Assembly (NCBI GenBank): GCA_902799685.1
Contig: CADCBO010000012.1
Span: 1 to 64,000, forward strand
Length of the DNA: 64,000 nt
Direction: 5' to 3'
From: an uncultured Bacteroidales bacterium
GTDB lineage: Bacteria; Bacteroidota; Bacteroidia; Bacteroidales; Bacteroidaceae
The notes below the pieces were generated by a model, which was given only the letters and a program-made list of their open reading frames with translations, had not been told where the DNA came from and ran no database searches. Of the stretch, positions 9,739-19,374 are shown one piece after another. Position 1 is the first letter of the stretch. Each line of letters opens with the position of its first letter. The position numbers and the translations under genes were made by a program.

Positions 9739-10716
9739 TTATCTCTTTGGTACGTTATTGACATATGCAACAGGACCGCCCTCATAGAAGTTGATGATGT
9801 TGCGTGATACGTATTCGGCCATTTCGTTGCGCACATCGTATGTCTGAGTGCCCACGTGGGGAGTGATTACGGCGTTCTCACATGCCAGAATCTCAGGGCT
9901 TACCTTGTCACCGAACTCGAATACGTCCAGTCCGGCACCCCAGATGCGTTTGTTCCTGAGTGCATCGGCCAGGGCTAGTTCATCAACGATAGGTCCGCGT
10001 GCGGTGTTTACCAGGATTGCGGTGGGTTTCATGAGTTCAATCTGCTCTTTTCCTATCAGGTGCCAGGTATCTTTTGAGTAGGGTACGTTCACCGATATGA
10101 AATCAGATGTCTTGAGCAGTTCGTCAAACTGGACGTATGTGGCATCATATTCTTTTTCTATCTCCGGGCTTACGCGGTGACGGTTGTGGTAGATGACCTT
10201 CATGCAGCTTGCCTTGGCGCGGCGGGCCAGAGCCTGACCTATGCGTCCCATGCCAAGTATTCCCAGTGTCTTGCCTCCCAAAGAGTAGCCAAGGTTGGCC
10301 AGAAGTGTCCACTCCAGTGCGCCTGGTATGCGCAGACGGCGGTCCACATCGGTGATGCGGCGTGCCACTGCCAGCATGAGTCCGAAAGCCAGGTCGGCGG
10401 TGGGCTCGGTCACAGGGCCCGGGGTATTTGTAACGGCAATGCCCAGCTCGGTTGCTGTGGGAATATCTATATTGTCAAACCCTACGGCGTAGTTGCTTAC
10501 CAGTTCCAGACGGGGAAGTCCGCGTTCCATAAGTTTGCGGTCAACCGGGAAATTGAACATGGACTGAAGCACGTCATATTCGGGGAGCATTTCATAAACC
10601 TCATCGTAAGTGAATGTTTCACGGCCTTCAGGGGGGAATGTGACATCGTATTTCCTTATCAGTTCCGAATACCCCGTACGGAACATATTGTATGTAACAA
10701 GAACACGTTTCTTCAT
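9739..10716 (-). CDS. D-2-hydroxyacid dehydrogenase family protein
   Basis: This NAD(P)-dependent oxidoreductase belongs to the D-isomer 2-hydroxyacid dehydrogenase family and probably reduces a 2-keto acid such as glyoxylate or hydroxypyruvate; the substrate cannot be named. The frame is open 50 codons upstream of the chosen start, but the family domain begins at MKKRVLVTYNMF, giving 325 residues. The Rossmann motif GMGRIGQALARR is present, with the catalytic Arg in VNTARGPIVDE, a Glu in LDVFEFGDK and His in ITPHVGTQ. A -7 box lies 19 bases upstream. It is the first gene of the minus-strand cluster. Confidence 0.9.
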   Translation of the reverse strand: MKKRVLVTYNMFRTGYSELIRKYDVTFPPEGRETFTYDEVYEMLPEYDVLQSMFNFPVDRKLMERGLPRLELVSNYAVGFDNIDIPTATELGIAVTNTPGPVTEPTADLAFGLMLAVARRITDVDRRLRIPGALEWTLLANLGYSLGGKTLGILGMGRIGQALARRAKASCMKVIYHNRHRVSPEIEKEYDATYVQFDELLKTSDFISVNVPYSKDTWHLIGKEQIELMKPTAILVNTARGPIVDELALADALRNKRIWGAGLDVFEFGDKVSPEILACENAVITPHVGTQTYDVRNEMAEYVSRNIINFYEGGPVAYVNNVPKR

Positions 10717-10734
10717 ACCTCGGTTATTTTGATG

Positions 10735-10742
10735 CAAAAATA
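10735..10742 (-). promoter_or_regulatory. -7 promoter box for the hydroxyacid dehydrogenase cluster
   Basis: On the minus strand this reads TATTTTTG, a full match to the Bacteroidota -7 consensus TAnnTTTG, 19 bases upstream of the start codon. No good -33 TTTG was found at the usual distance. Such a short leader is common in this phylum. It may drive the whole minus-strand cluster. Confidence 0.45.
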
Positions 10743-10866
10743 CTGCAAACGGGGAGGAGAAAAAAGAAGTTAACCTTTTTTTACCCCAAGTACCGCATAT
10801 CTTCAGGTACAACTTAAAGATACTTAATTTTAGCGCAGGCAGGCACGTATTTATAAAACGTTGCAC

Positions 10867-10874
10867 TATATTTG
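10867..10874 (+). promoter_or_regulatory. -7 promoter box for the GH9 gene
   Basis: TATATTTG matches TAnnTTTG and ends 28 bases before the GH9 start codon. No convincing -33 box was found. Together with the minus-strand box at 10735-10742 it makes 10717-10902 a divergent promoter region; I see no other feature there. Confidence 0.45.
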
Positions 10875-10902
10875 CACTTCAGCCAATTCAACTTGAAAAC
10901 TT

Positions 10903-13551
10903 ATGAAACGATTACTGCCATTTATTGTCGCATTATGTGCATTTGTGTCCTGCTCCAAGACGTCCCAGGAAGCAGGAAAGCTTGAGATCAACGACAGGGG
11001 TTACTTTGAGACCCGGGGTGTGAACGTGCTGGTCTATTCCAACAATTACCAGGGTGTTTTCTGTGACGAGAAAACTGCAGGTATTGAGATTGTACAGCGC
11101 GGCGTGCGTATAGCCACCGGCGGTGCCGTGCGTCTTATGAACACGCCCGAGCAGTGGGATATCTATGCCACCCTGACGGAGCGTACCGTCGATACTCTGG
11201 GCGGTGCCATAAGCTGCAAGTTCAATTATCCCGACTATAACTTCAAGTATGGCATTACAGCCAGACAGGAGGGCAAGGGAATAATCATACAGGTTACCAT
11301 GGACCAGCCGCTTCCGGCTACTCTTGTAGGCAAGGCAGGCCTGAACATGGAGTTCTTCCCGGCCACATACTTTGGCAAGACTTACCTGATGGACGGCCAG
11401 TCGGAGATATTCCCCCGTTATCCGTCAAGCGACACCGAGATGCATCCCAACTCTGACAAGATCCCGCAGTTCTGGGGCCTCTCCACTTTCGATGACCGAG
11501 GTCGTGACGAATTCATAGTACCCAAGCCTATCTCCAAGGGACATACCCTTGTGGTGGCACCGGAGGATGAATCACTTCGCGTACTGTTCAGGTCAGAAAC
11601 CGAACTGAATCTTTTTGACGGCCGCAACCTGTCACAGAACGGTACTTTCGTAGTACGCTCCATGTTGCCTCAGGGCAAGACGGGAACAGTTCTGGAATGG
11701 TATGTCGAGCCCACTCCGGATGCCGGTTGGATCCGTGAACCCAATATAGGTTTCTCGCAGATAGGTTACACTCCCGCCCAAAAGAAGGTGGCTGTGATTG
11801 AACTGGACCGTAACGATAAGGTGGCATCAAAAGCCAAGGTCTATCGTGTGAACGCCGATGGCAGCCATACCCTGGCCCTTGAGCCGTCTGTCAAGGAGTG
11901 GGGAGTGTTCTATAACCGCTATAACTATGCTCAGTGTGATTTCAGTGACGTGAAGGAGCCGGGTACCTATTACATTGAATATAATGGTGTAAAGACCAAT
12001 CCGTTCCCCATAAACAAAAACGTGTATGAGGGCAAGTGGCATAACACCATGGATGTGTGGCTTCCCGTCCAGATGGACCACATGTTGGTGAACGAGGCAT
12101 ACCGCGTATGGCACGGCCGCTCACACATGGACGATGCCATCCAGGCTCCCACCAACTACCAGCAGCATGACGGTTACCGCATGGGTAATACTACAAACAC
12201 CAAGTACAAACCTTACGAGCACATACCCGGTCTGGCAGTAGGCGCATGGTATGATGCCGGTGACTTTGACATCCAGTCAGGTACAGTGATAGGCCTGACC
12301 AACCAGCTGGCCGAGGTCTGGGATGTGCTGCGTCCTGAGCGTGACGAGACATTCATTGACCAGAAGACCCAGTTCGTGGATATACACCGTCCCGACGGCC
12401 TGCCCGATGTTATCCAGCAGGTTGAGCACGGTGCACTGAACCTGTGCGCACAGATAGAGAACATAGGTTTCATTGCAGGCGGTATCGTGCAGGGCAACAT
12501 GCATCAGTATCATCATCTGGGCGATGCAGTTACGATAACCGACGGCTACATCTATGATCCCAGCCTGAAGCCATATGAGGTACGTGGCAACCGTTCAGGT
12601 ACATTGGATGACCGCTTTGCATTCACCAACAACAACGGCAATCCTATGGGTAACGTGAACGTATGCGCCGCTCTGGCTCATGCCGCCCGTGTGCTTGCAC
12701 CTTATATTCCTGAGACTGCCGAGCGTTGCAGGAAGAATGCGCTCAAGCTGTGGAACGATATGGATGAATATCAGGCCAGGATGGCTAACCGCCCACAGCA
12801 ACAGCAGCAGTTTAACGGACAGCGCGGTGGACAGGGCGGTAACCGCAATATGGGTGGTGACCGTTCAAGTGCCGCCATACAGCTGTGGCTCCTGACAGGT
12901 GAACAGAAGTACAAAGATATGTTCCTGCCGGGTGTGATGCGTCAGATTGAGGCTGCCCGCACGGCTCCGCAGGGAGTGGAGGACAACCGCACAGGCGGCG
13001 GAAGTGCAATGCGTGCCCCGCGTGTAAACATCACTACTGCTCTTTCACTGCTTCCCTATATGGATGATGATTTCAAGGCACAGCTGCGTGAGGTGATTCC
13101 TGTATTCGTGGAGGATGCCAAACGTACTGCCGAATCTACTCCTTACGGTGTTCCCGTGGCAGGCGGTACCTGGGGCGGAAGCGAGCGCGTGATCAGCTGG
13201 GCTCAGAACAACTATATGGTGTGGCGTTATTATCCCGACCTGATTGATCCTGAGCTGGTACTGTCAGGACTGAACTTCATATACGGAAACCATCCGTACT
13301 CTAACGTATCGTTTGTGACCGCAGTAGGCGTGAACACCAAAAAGGTGGCTTACGGCAACAACCGTGCAGACCATACCTTCATCCCGGGCGGTATCGCTCC
13401 GGGTCTGGTGCTGCTTCAGCCTGACCTTCTGGAGCATAAGGACGATTATCCGTTCCTGTGGGGCGAGAACGAGTGCTGCACCCGTACCGTTCCGTCGTAC
13501 GTGACCCTTTCGATAGGTGCCGAAGAGATTGCAAAAGCTCTCAACAAGTAA
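10903..13551 (+). CDS. Glycoside hydrolase family 9 lipoprotein (endoglucanase/glucosidase-like)
   Basis: This 882-residue enzyme probably cleaves beta-glucan or a related glycan at the cell surface or in the periplasm. The N-terminus is a lipoprotein signal with Cys17 after AFVS. A family-specific N-terminal region (20-280) precedes the CelD_N-type immunoglobulin-like domain beginning IGFSQIGYTPAQKK. The (alpha/alpha)6 catalytic domain follows, with GAWYDAGDFD giving the paired acids Asp451 and Asp454, and the general acid Glu857 in GENECCTRT. A low-complexity Gln/Gly/Asn stretch (about 629-652) interrupts the catalytic domain. The gene is 14 bases ahead of an ABC ATPase, but a functional link to the export operon is not obvious. 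The exact glycan is unknown. Confidence 0.88.
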   Translation: MKRLLPFIVALCAFVSCSKTSQEAGKLEINDRGYFETRGVNVLVYSNNYQGVFCDEKTAGIEIVQRGVRIATGGAVRLMNTPEQWDIYATLTERTVDTLGGAISCKFNYPDYNFKYGITARQEGKGIIIQVTMDQPLPATLVGKAGLNMEFFPATYFGKTYLMDGQSEIFPRYPSSDTEMHPNSDKIPQFWGLSTFDDRGRDEFIVPKPISKGHTLVVAPEDESLRVLFRSETELNLFDGRNLSQNGTFVVRSMLPQGKTGTVLEWYVEPTPDAGWIREPNIGFSQIGYTPAQKKVAVIELDRNDKVASKAKVYRVNADGSHTLALEPSVKEWGVFYNRYNYAQCDFSDVKEPGTYYIEYNGVKTNPFPINKNVYEGKWHNTMDVWLPVQMDHMLVNEAYRVWHGRSHMDDAIQAPTNYQQHDGYRMGNTTNTKYKPYEHIPGLAVGAWYDAGDFDIQSGTVIGLTNQLAEVWDVLRPERDETFIDQKTQFVDIHRPDGLPDVIQQVEHGALNLCAQIENIGFIAGGIVQGNMHQYHHLGDAVTITDGYIYDPSLKPYEVRGNRSGTLDDRFAFTNNNGNPMGNVNVCAALAHAARVLAPYIPETAERCRKNALKLWNDMDEYQARMANRPQQQQQFNGQRGGQGGNRNMGGDRSSAAIQLWLLTGEQKYKDMFLPGVMRQIEAARTAPQGVEDNRTGGGSAMRAPRVNITTALSLLPYMDDDFKAQLREVIPVFVEDAKRTAESTPYGVPVAGGTWGGSERVISWAQNNYMVWRYYPDLIDPELVLSGLNFIYGNHPYSNVSFVTAVGVNTKKVAYGNNRADHTFIPGGIAPGLVLLQPDLLEHKDDYPFLWGENECCTRTVPSYVTLSIGAEEIAKALNK

Positions 13552-13565
13552 CATAACGACAAGAT

Positions 13566-14447
13566 ATGTCGATAACAATAAAAGGTTTAAGTCATTACTA
13601 CCCGAACGGCAAGAAAGCGCTGACCGACATCAATCTGGAGATTCCTTCAGGCATGTTCGGACTTTTGGGCCCTAACGGTGCCGGAAAGTCCACTTTGATG
13701 CGAATCCTGGTAACCCTGATGGAACCTACCGAGGGGCAGATTGACGTGTGCGGCTACGATATACGCACGCAGCGCAAGGAGGTGCGGCGCATATTGGGCT
13801 ATCTGCCGCAGGATTTCAGGTTCTTTGCCAAGTACAAGGTTCGTGAATTCCTGGAATATGCGGCTGCGCTAACAGGTATGACCAATTCTGCAGAACGCGG
13901 CAAGGCGGTTGACGCCATGCTTGAGCAGGTGGGTCTGTATGAGGCCCGTGACCGTTATGCTCAGAATCTGTCGGGCGGTATGAAGAGACGTCTTGGCATT
14001 GCCCAGGCTCTCATTCACAAGCCTTTGGTCCTGGTGGTTGACGAACCTACCACCGGACTGGATCCGGAGGAACGCATCAGGTTCCGTAACCTGCTTAGTG
14101 AGGCAAGTTCTAAGGATACCACAATCATCCTGTCAACCCATATTGTGGGTGACATATCAAGTTCATGTACTGAAATGGCTATGCTCAACCAGGGGCAGGT
14201 CATGTTCAGGGGATCACCTGCAGGCATGCTCAAGGAGACCGAGGGAAAGGTTTGGCGTCTTAAGGTCACCAATGAGCAGTATTCGGAGATAAATCAGAAA
14301 TACGCAGTGATATCGACCATACCACATGGTCTGGGATGGGACCTTCAGGTTGTGGCAAAAGAGAATCCGGGTTATGATGCGGTCAGCTATCCGCCCAACC
14401 TGGAGCATGCATATGTCTATTTTACTGAAATCAGGGATAAGGAGTGA
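13566..14447 (+). CDS. ABC transporter ATP-binding protein
   Basis: This 293-residue cytoplasmic ATPase is expected to power the permease encoded by the next gene. The Walker A motif GPNGAGKS is at residues 35-42, the signature is LSGGMKRR, and the Walker B is LVVDEPTTGLDP. The C-terminal 70 residues after the H-loop STHIVGD form a small extra domain. It is closely similar to the ABC domain fused to the RND pump at 23546-28243, including the phrases SGMFGLLGPNGAGKST and ERIRFRNLL, so the two are probably paralogues. Its stop overlaps the next start in TGATG. Confidence 0.93.
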   Translation: MSITIKGLSHYYPNGKKALTDINLEIPSGMFGLLGPNGAGKSTLMRILVTLMEPTEGQIDVCGYDIRTQRKEVRRILGYLPQDFRFFAKYKVREFLEYAAALTGMTNSAERGKAVDAMLEQVGLYEARDRYAQNLSGGMKRRLGIAQALIHKPLVLVVDEPTTGLDPEERIRFRNLLSEASSKDTTIILSTHIVGDISSSCTEMAMLNQGQVMFRGSPAGMLKETEGKVWRLKVTNEQYSEINQKYAVISTIPHGLGWDLQVVAKENPGYDAVSYPPNLEHAYVYFTEIRDKE

Positions 14448-17400
14448 TGATGCTTGGATTATATAACATACGCATAGTCTCCAAGTACGAGACAAAACTG
14501 CTTGTCCGTGGCTGGTTCTTCAAGGTCTTTGCATTTCTGGCGCTGTTTGCCGCAGTGATTTTGGGAGCCATATACATACTGTCACAGAACCAGCAGCCCC
14601 AGATGGTCAACAGGTCGGTCATTCCCTATCTGTTCATGCTGGTCATGAATGTGGGTCAGGCTGTGGTGTCGGTATTCCTGGCATCGGAATACCTTAAGCG
14701 CGACAAACAACTTGACACGTCCGAGGTCTTCTACACCCGTCCGCTCAGCAATGCCGAGTATCTGATAGGCAAGATGTGGGCTACGCTTAAGGTGTTCTTC
14801 ATCCTTGACGTGCTGGTGGCGCTGATAGCGTTGGTCATTAGCCTTATCAAATACGGCTTTGCCCTGGATTACCTGAGCTATATATGGTATTTCCTGCTGC
14901 TGTGTGTTCCCACGCTGGTATTCATTGTGGGCCTGTCAACCACCCTTATGCTGATACTGAACAACCAGGCTATCACGATGGTGATACTGCTGGCATACAT
15001 AGGCGTCACGCTTTTCTATATTGACAGCCTATACTATTACCTGTTTGACTACATAGGGTTCAATCTGCCTATGCTCAAATCGGTGGTCACGGGTTTCAGC
15101 GGATTGTCCAGACTGATAAACCACAGGATGTGCTATCTGTTGCTTGGCATTGGGCTTATCCTTACAGATGTGTCATTGTTCCATCGTCTTGCCAATTCCA
15201 GATACAGCCTGCTTCCGTGGCGTATTGCCGCTGCGCTGTTCTTGGCAGGAGGACTATATGCCGGATACAGGCATGTGCATCTGTATAAGGTTGACGAGAG
15301 ATACAGGGCCGACATGGTGAAATTAGACAACGATTATGTCCATATTGGCGGTGCGGTAGCCCGGTCATGTGAGCTCACTGTAACACAGATGGGCGATTCC
15401 CTTAGCGTGAGAGCCGATATGACGGTAAGTCCTAGGGAAAACTCGTCACAACTGGTATTCACGCTCAATCCCGGATTCAGGGTTAACGGCATAAGCGCTC
15501 CCGGCCACCAAATGAAATATGAGCGTCTGATGCATCTTATAGTACTCTCTTTTGACAGGACACTGCAGGAAGACGAGCCTGTAAACATAGTAATGGATTA
15601 CAGCGGTAAGGCCGATGACCGTATATGCTATCTGGATATTACGTCCGAAAAGATGCTTGAGAACGTCAAGGCACTCTCCATGCTAAATGTGGGTAAGCGT
15701 TATCTTTTCCAGGACAGGGACTATACGATGCTTACCCCCGAGAGTTACTGGTATCCGCGTCCGGGTGTGGCGTACAGTGACCAGAGTCCTGAGTGGCAGA
15801 TGTCATACTTTACCGATTTTACAGTCAACGTGACTCCCAACCCGGGGCTTACACCCATATCACAGGGCTTGTGCACTGCTAATGATGACTCAACTAGGTT
15901 TACCTTCAAACCGGAGTCTTCATTGCCGTCAGTATCACTCATGATAGGTGACTACACAGCCAAGTCAATAACCGTCGATTCAACCGTATATACGGTGTGG
16001 GAACTGGGTCGTTGGGACGATCAGTTCGAGGTGTTTGACTCAATACGCGATACTGTTTCCTATATAATCAGTACCAGACGCAGGAATATGGAGTATCAGG
16101 CTGATATGGCCTATCCGTTCAAACGCTTCCAGATAGTTGAGGTGCCTGCACATTTCACATCATACAAGCGTGTATGGACATCGGCATATGAACAGCTTCA
16201 GCCTGAGATGGCGCTGATACATGAAAGAGGCTATGACATGAGGGAATTCCAGTTCCGCAACATGAAACGCATGTGGAGTGGCCGTAACAACTGGAACCGC
16301 CGTAATAACAACATGTCCGAAAAGGAGATACTTGTGAATATCCTGAACAATTCCATCTCTTTCATGATGCAGTCCGGCAACATGAGCGGCAGCAACAGGA
16401 ACGGGCAGTGGACAATGACCCAGGTGGACAATCCATATTTTTATCGTCCTCTGTTCTATAATTTCAGGTACAATGTCTATTCATCGGACTGGCCCATGGC
16501 AAACCGTATGGTGGAGACAATGACGGCCACAAACCAGAATAACGGTAATGCGTGGATGAGGCAGATGAACGGCCTGTCCGAGGACGAGAAAGCCCTTATC
16601 CTTATGGGAAAATACGGCTTTGACCGCATCATGTCAGATCCGGAATGGGAGGACCTGGCCGACAATGCCCTGGCACTGAAGACAAAGGACTTCTTTGCTC
16701 CGGTATCGGTGGTTATGGGCCATGAGTCATTGGTTGACTCCATATCCGCCAAGACAAGGGAGAAGGAGTTTGAAAACGTATCGTTCGACTCAATACTTGA
16801 CTGGATACAGAGTTATTCGGGAATAAGCCTTCAGGATAAGATAGAGGCCTGGAATGAACAGGCGCGGCTGGCATGCTACAAGGTGGGTACTCCGCAGGTT
16901 ACTACGGTTACCACCGATACTGCCGACATCTATCAGGCCGAGGTCACTTTTGAGAACATATCGGACAATCCGGGATTTGTCAATGTGGAGTTTGTTTTCT
17001 ATGAAACCGAGAATGCCGGTGACGAGGACAAGCCTACAAGCATGATGGTAAGCGTGGGCCCGCATGAAACCCGCAGGATTGTGACGCACTGGTTCAATTA
17101 TCCCAGTTTTATAAGGGTAAACACCATGCTGTCATCAAATCTGCCGCATGACATTAACCTGAACAGCTCGGACTGGAACTCATATACGGGTACTGACCTT
17201 ACTCCGGAGGGCGTCTATACCGTTCGCGGCGGTGTGGATAACACGCTTCCTGGCGAGATAATAGTGGATAATGAGAATACTGAACTGTTCTCCCTTTCCA
17301 GACCGCTCAGAACCGGTTATCTGTCAAAATGGATAGACAAGTCCAGGGAGAAGAACAACGAGTTCATGTATGAGGGATTCTCTGACTGGCGTACTTACAG

Positions 17401-17833
17401 CCAGTGGACCCTGGTGACCGACCAGAACCTTTACGGCGACTATATACGTTCCGCATATCTTATATCGCCTGGCGACGGTTCGCAGTATGCCCGGTGGTGC
17501 ATTCCGCTGGAGGTTGCGGGAGTATATGACGTTTATTACTACGCGGCCACCGAGATGTATGAAAACAACAACCGTAACCGCAGGTGGAACAACAATAACA
17601 ACTGGAACAACAATAACAACGGCCGCAGGGTAACCAATGACTACAACTTTGAGATAGGACAGTTCAACACCAGCGACCATGTTTCAATGAACATGTGGCG
17701 TGCCGAGGATGGCTGGAACCTGCTGGGGTCATTCAGGTTTGAGGCCGATACGGTTAAGGTTACACTGAACAACAGGTCCGGCATAAGGGTGATTGTGGCC
17801 GATGCAGTGAGGCTTGTAAAAAGAGAAAGATAA
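14447..17833 (+). CDS. ABC-2 type permease with large M1-peptidase-like and golvesin-like extracytoplasmic part
   Basis: This protein has about 1128 residues. The reading frame can start at GTG 14444, but the ATG at 14447 overlapping the upstream stop is more likely. About seven membrane segments occupy residues 10-280 as in ABC-2 permeases. The long remainder resembles the M1 aminopeptidase-like region that follows permeases in some Bacteroidota proteins, for example LTPESYWYPRPG, but no HExxH zinc motif is visible, so peptidase activity is doubtful. The last 130 residues resemble a golvesin/Xly carbohydrate-binding-like domain, ending IVADAVRLV. This domain contains an Asn-rich insertion. 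It pairs with the upstream ATPase. The transported substrate is unknown. Confidence 0.8.
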   Translation: MMLGLYNIRIVSKYETKLLVRGWFFKVFAFLALFAAVILGAIYILSQNQQPQMVNRSVIPYLFMLVMNVGQAVVSVFLASEYLKRDKQLDTSEVFYTRPLSNAEYLIGKMWATLKVFFILDVLVALIALVISLIKYGFALDYLSYIWYFLLLCVPTLVFIVGLSTTLMLILNNQAITMVILLAYIGVTLFYIDSLYYYLFDYIGFNLPMLKSVVTGFSGLSRLINHRMCYLLLGIGLILTDVSLFHRLANSRYSLLPWRIAAALFLAGGLYAGYRHVHLYKVDERYRADMVKLDNDYVHIGGAVARSCELTVTQMGDSLSVRADMTVSPRENSSQLVFTLNPGFRVNGISAPGHQMKYERLMHLIVLSFDRTLQEDEPVNIVMDYSGKADDRICYLDITSEKMLENVKALSMLNVGKRYLFQDRDYTMLTPESYWYPRPGVAYSDQSPEWQMSYFTDFTVNVTPNPGLTPISQGLCTANDDSTRFTFKPESSLPSVSLMIGDYTAKSITVDSTVYTVWELGRWDDQFEVFDSIRDTVSYIISTRRRNMEYQADMAYPFKRFQIVEVPAHFTSYKRVWTSAYEQLQPEMALIHERGYDMREFQFRNMKRMWSGRNNWNRRNNNMSEKEILVNILNNSISFMMQSGNMSGSNRNGQWTMTQVDNPYFYRPLFYNFRYNVYSSDWPMANRMVETMTATNQNNGNAWMRQMNGLSEDEKALILMGKYGFDRIMSDPEWEDLADNALALKTKDFFAPVSVVMGHESLVDSISAKTREKEFENVSFDSILDWIQSYSGISLQDKIEAWNEQARLACYKVGTPQVTTVTTDTADIYQAEVTFENISDNPGFVNVEFVFYETENAGDEDKPTSMMVSVGPHETRRIVTHWFNYPSFIRVNTMLSSNLPHDINLNSSDWNSYTGTDLTPEGVYTVRGGVDNTLPGEIIVDNENTELFSLSRPLRTGYLSKWIDKSREKNNEFMYEGFSDWRTYSQWTLVTDQNLYGDYIRSAYLISPGDGSQYARWCIPLEVAGVYDVYYYAATEMYENNNRNRRWNNNNNWNNNNNGRRVTNDYNFEIGQFNTSDHVSMNMWRAEDGWNLLGSFRFEADTVKVTLNNRSGIRVIVADAVRLVKRER
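17585..17620 (+). repeat. 18-bp tandem repeat coding for Asn-rich stretch
   Basis: The unit TGGAACAACAATAACAAC occurs twice in perfect tandem at 17585-17602 and 17603-17620. It encodes WNNNNN twice inside the golvesin-like domain of the permease. In-frame length change by slippage would be possible. Confidence 0.8.
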
Positions 17834-17848
17834 TAACAAGGAAACAAT

Positions 17849-19357
17849 ATGATAAAGAAGAAACATTTATTGATTACGGCAGTTCTTGCGCTTACATCGG
17901 CAACGGCCTTTGAGACCGGTGCAAGGGCACAGATGGTCCTGACCATGGAACAGGCTCTTGAGTACAGTGCCGAGCATAACCCTGATCTGATAAACTCCCG
18001 TATGAGCATGGAACGTTACGAGCAGAACCTGATTGCCCAAAAGGCATCATTGAAATCAAGGTTCTCACTAAACCTGGAGCCATTCTCATACTCACAGTCC
18101 CGTCAGTTTGACAGCCGTTACTCCGACTGGTACACCAACCGCTCGCTCTCGTCGTCGGGTACGTTCAGTATATCGCAGCCCATTATCTGGACCGATGCCA
18201 CGCTGTCTCTCAACAACAGTCTGTCATGGCAGAACAACGAATCCACCGTAGGCGGTAACACCAATACCAACCGCGCTTTCAGCAACAGGCTTTATCTGAG
18301 TCTGAACCAGCCCATCTTTACCTATAACAGGACTAGGATGAACATGCGCCAGATAGAGATGAACTATGAGAATGCACGCATAAGCTATGCCCTGCAGAGA
18401 CTTAATGTGGAGCGCAACATAACAAGCCAGTTCTACAGCCTGTTCATGTCACAGCAGAACCTTGCCATCAGCGAATCGGAACTGGAGAACGCCGAGAGGA
18501 ACTTCAACATCATAAAGGATAAGGTGGAGGCTGACCTTACGACCAAGGACGAATACTACCAGGCAGAGCTTAACCTGGCCCAGTCGCGTTCCAGCCTGGA
18601 GAACCAGAGGGTGAGTCTGGAGAATGCCAAGGACAATTTCAAGCAAGTGCTGGGAATACCGCTGGAGGAGGATATAATAGTGGTGTGCGATATTGAGGCC
18701 GAACCGGTAATTGTGGATTTTGACAAGGCGCTGGAGAGTGCTTTGACAACCAGACTAGAACTAAGACAGCGTGAGATCTCCAGGGAACAGCAGGAGATGT
18801 CTATGATTCAGGTCAAGGACAATGACAGTTTCAGCGGCAACATATCGCTTTCGCTCGGTATCATGGGTGATAATCCGGAATTCAACCACGTGTATGACAA
18901 TCCTACCAACAATCCCCGCGTTGCCATTTCATTCAGCGTGCCGCTCTATGACTGGGGTGCACGCAAGGCACGCATCAAGGCTGCTGAGATAGAAAGGAAG
19001 ATGTTTGAGTTGAGCGCCGAGGAGGAACTAAAGAGTATAGAGATGAACGTACGAAGCACCTGCCGCAGTCTTGATAATCTGGTGGGACAGATTTCTATAG
19101 CCGAGCAGAGCCAGCGTAACGCCCAGCTTACATATGACCTCAATGAGGAGCGTTACCGCAACGGCGAGCTGACAGGACTGCAGATGAATCAGTTCCAGAA
19201 TCAGCTGTCAAACAGCAAGATGTCTTACACACAGGCCATCATTAACTACAAGGTACAGCTTCTCAATATCAAGATCCTGACCCTGTATGACTTTGAGAAG
19301 GGTGAGCCCGTGGTTCCCATCACGTATGAACAGAATACTGACAAAAAGAAGAAATAA
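17849..19357 (+). CDS. TolC family outer membrane channel protein
   Basis: This 502-residue protein is the outer membrane exit duct of the export operon. It has a signal peptide (to about residue 28, ending ARAQ), then MEQALEYSAEHNPDL, the typical first helix of TolC proteins. Two internal repeats of long helices follow, with heptad-rich segments such as AELNLAQSRSSLENQRV, ending in a Lys-rich tail. It is 15 bases downstream of the permease gene and 17 bases upstream of the adaptor gene. It may serve both RND pumps and possibly the ABC permeases. Confidence 0.92.
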   Translation: MIKKKHLLITAVLALTSATAFETGARAQMVLTMEQALEYSAEHNPDLINSRMSMERYEQNLIAQKASLKSRFSLNLEPFSYSQSRQFDSRYSDWYTNRSLSSSGTFSISQPIIWTDATLSLNNSLSWQNNESTVGGNTNTNRAFSNRLYLSLNQPIFTYNRTRMNMRQIEMNYENARISYALQRLNVERNITSQFYSLFMSQQNLAISESELENAERNFNIIKDKVEADLTTKDEYYQAELNLAQSRSSLENQRVSLENAKDNFKQVLGIPLEEDIIVVCDIEAEPVIVDFDKALESALTTRLELRQREISREQQEMSMIQVKDNDSFSGNISLSLGIMGDNPEFNHVYDNPTNNPRVAISFSVPLYDWGARKARIKAAEIERKMFELSAEEELKSIEMNVRSTCRSLDNLVGQISIAEQSQRNAQLTYDLNEERYRNGELTGLQMNQFQNQLSNSKMSYTQAIINYKVQLLNIKILTLYDFEKGEPVVPITYEQNTDKKKK

Positions 19358-19374
19358 TAAAAAAGATACAGTAT

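Noticed and set aside
14447-17833. Active M1 aminopeptidase domain in the permease
   Set aside because: No HExxH with a downstream Glu could be found in the translated sequence.
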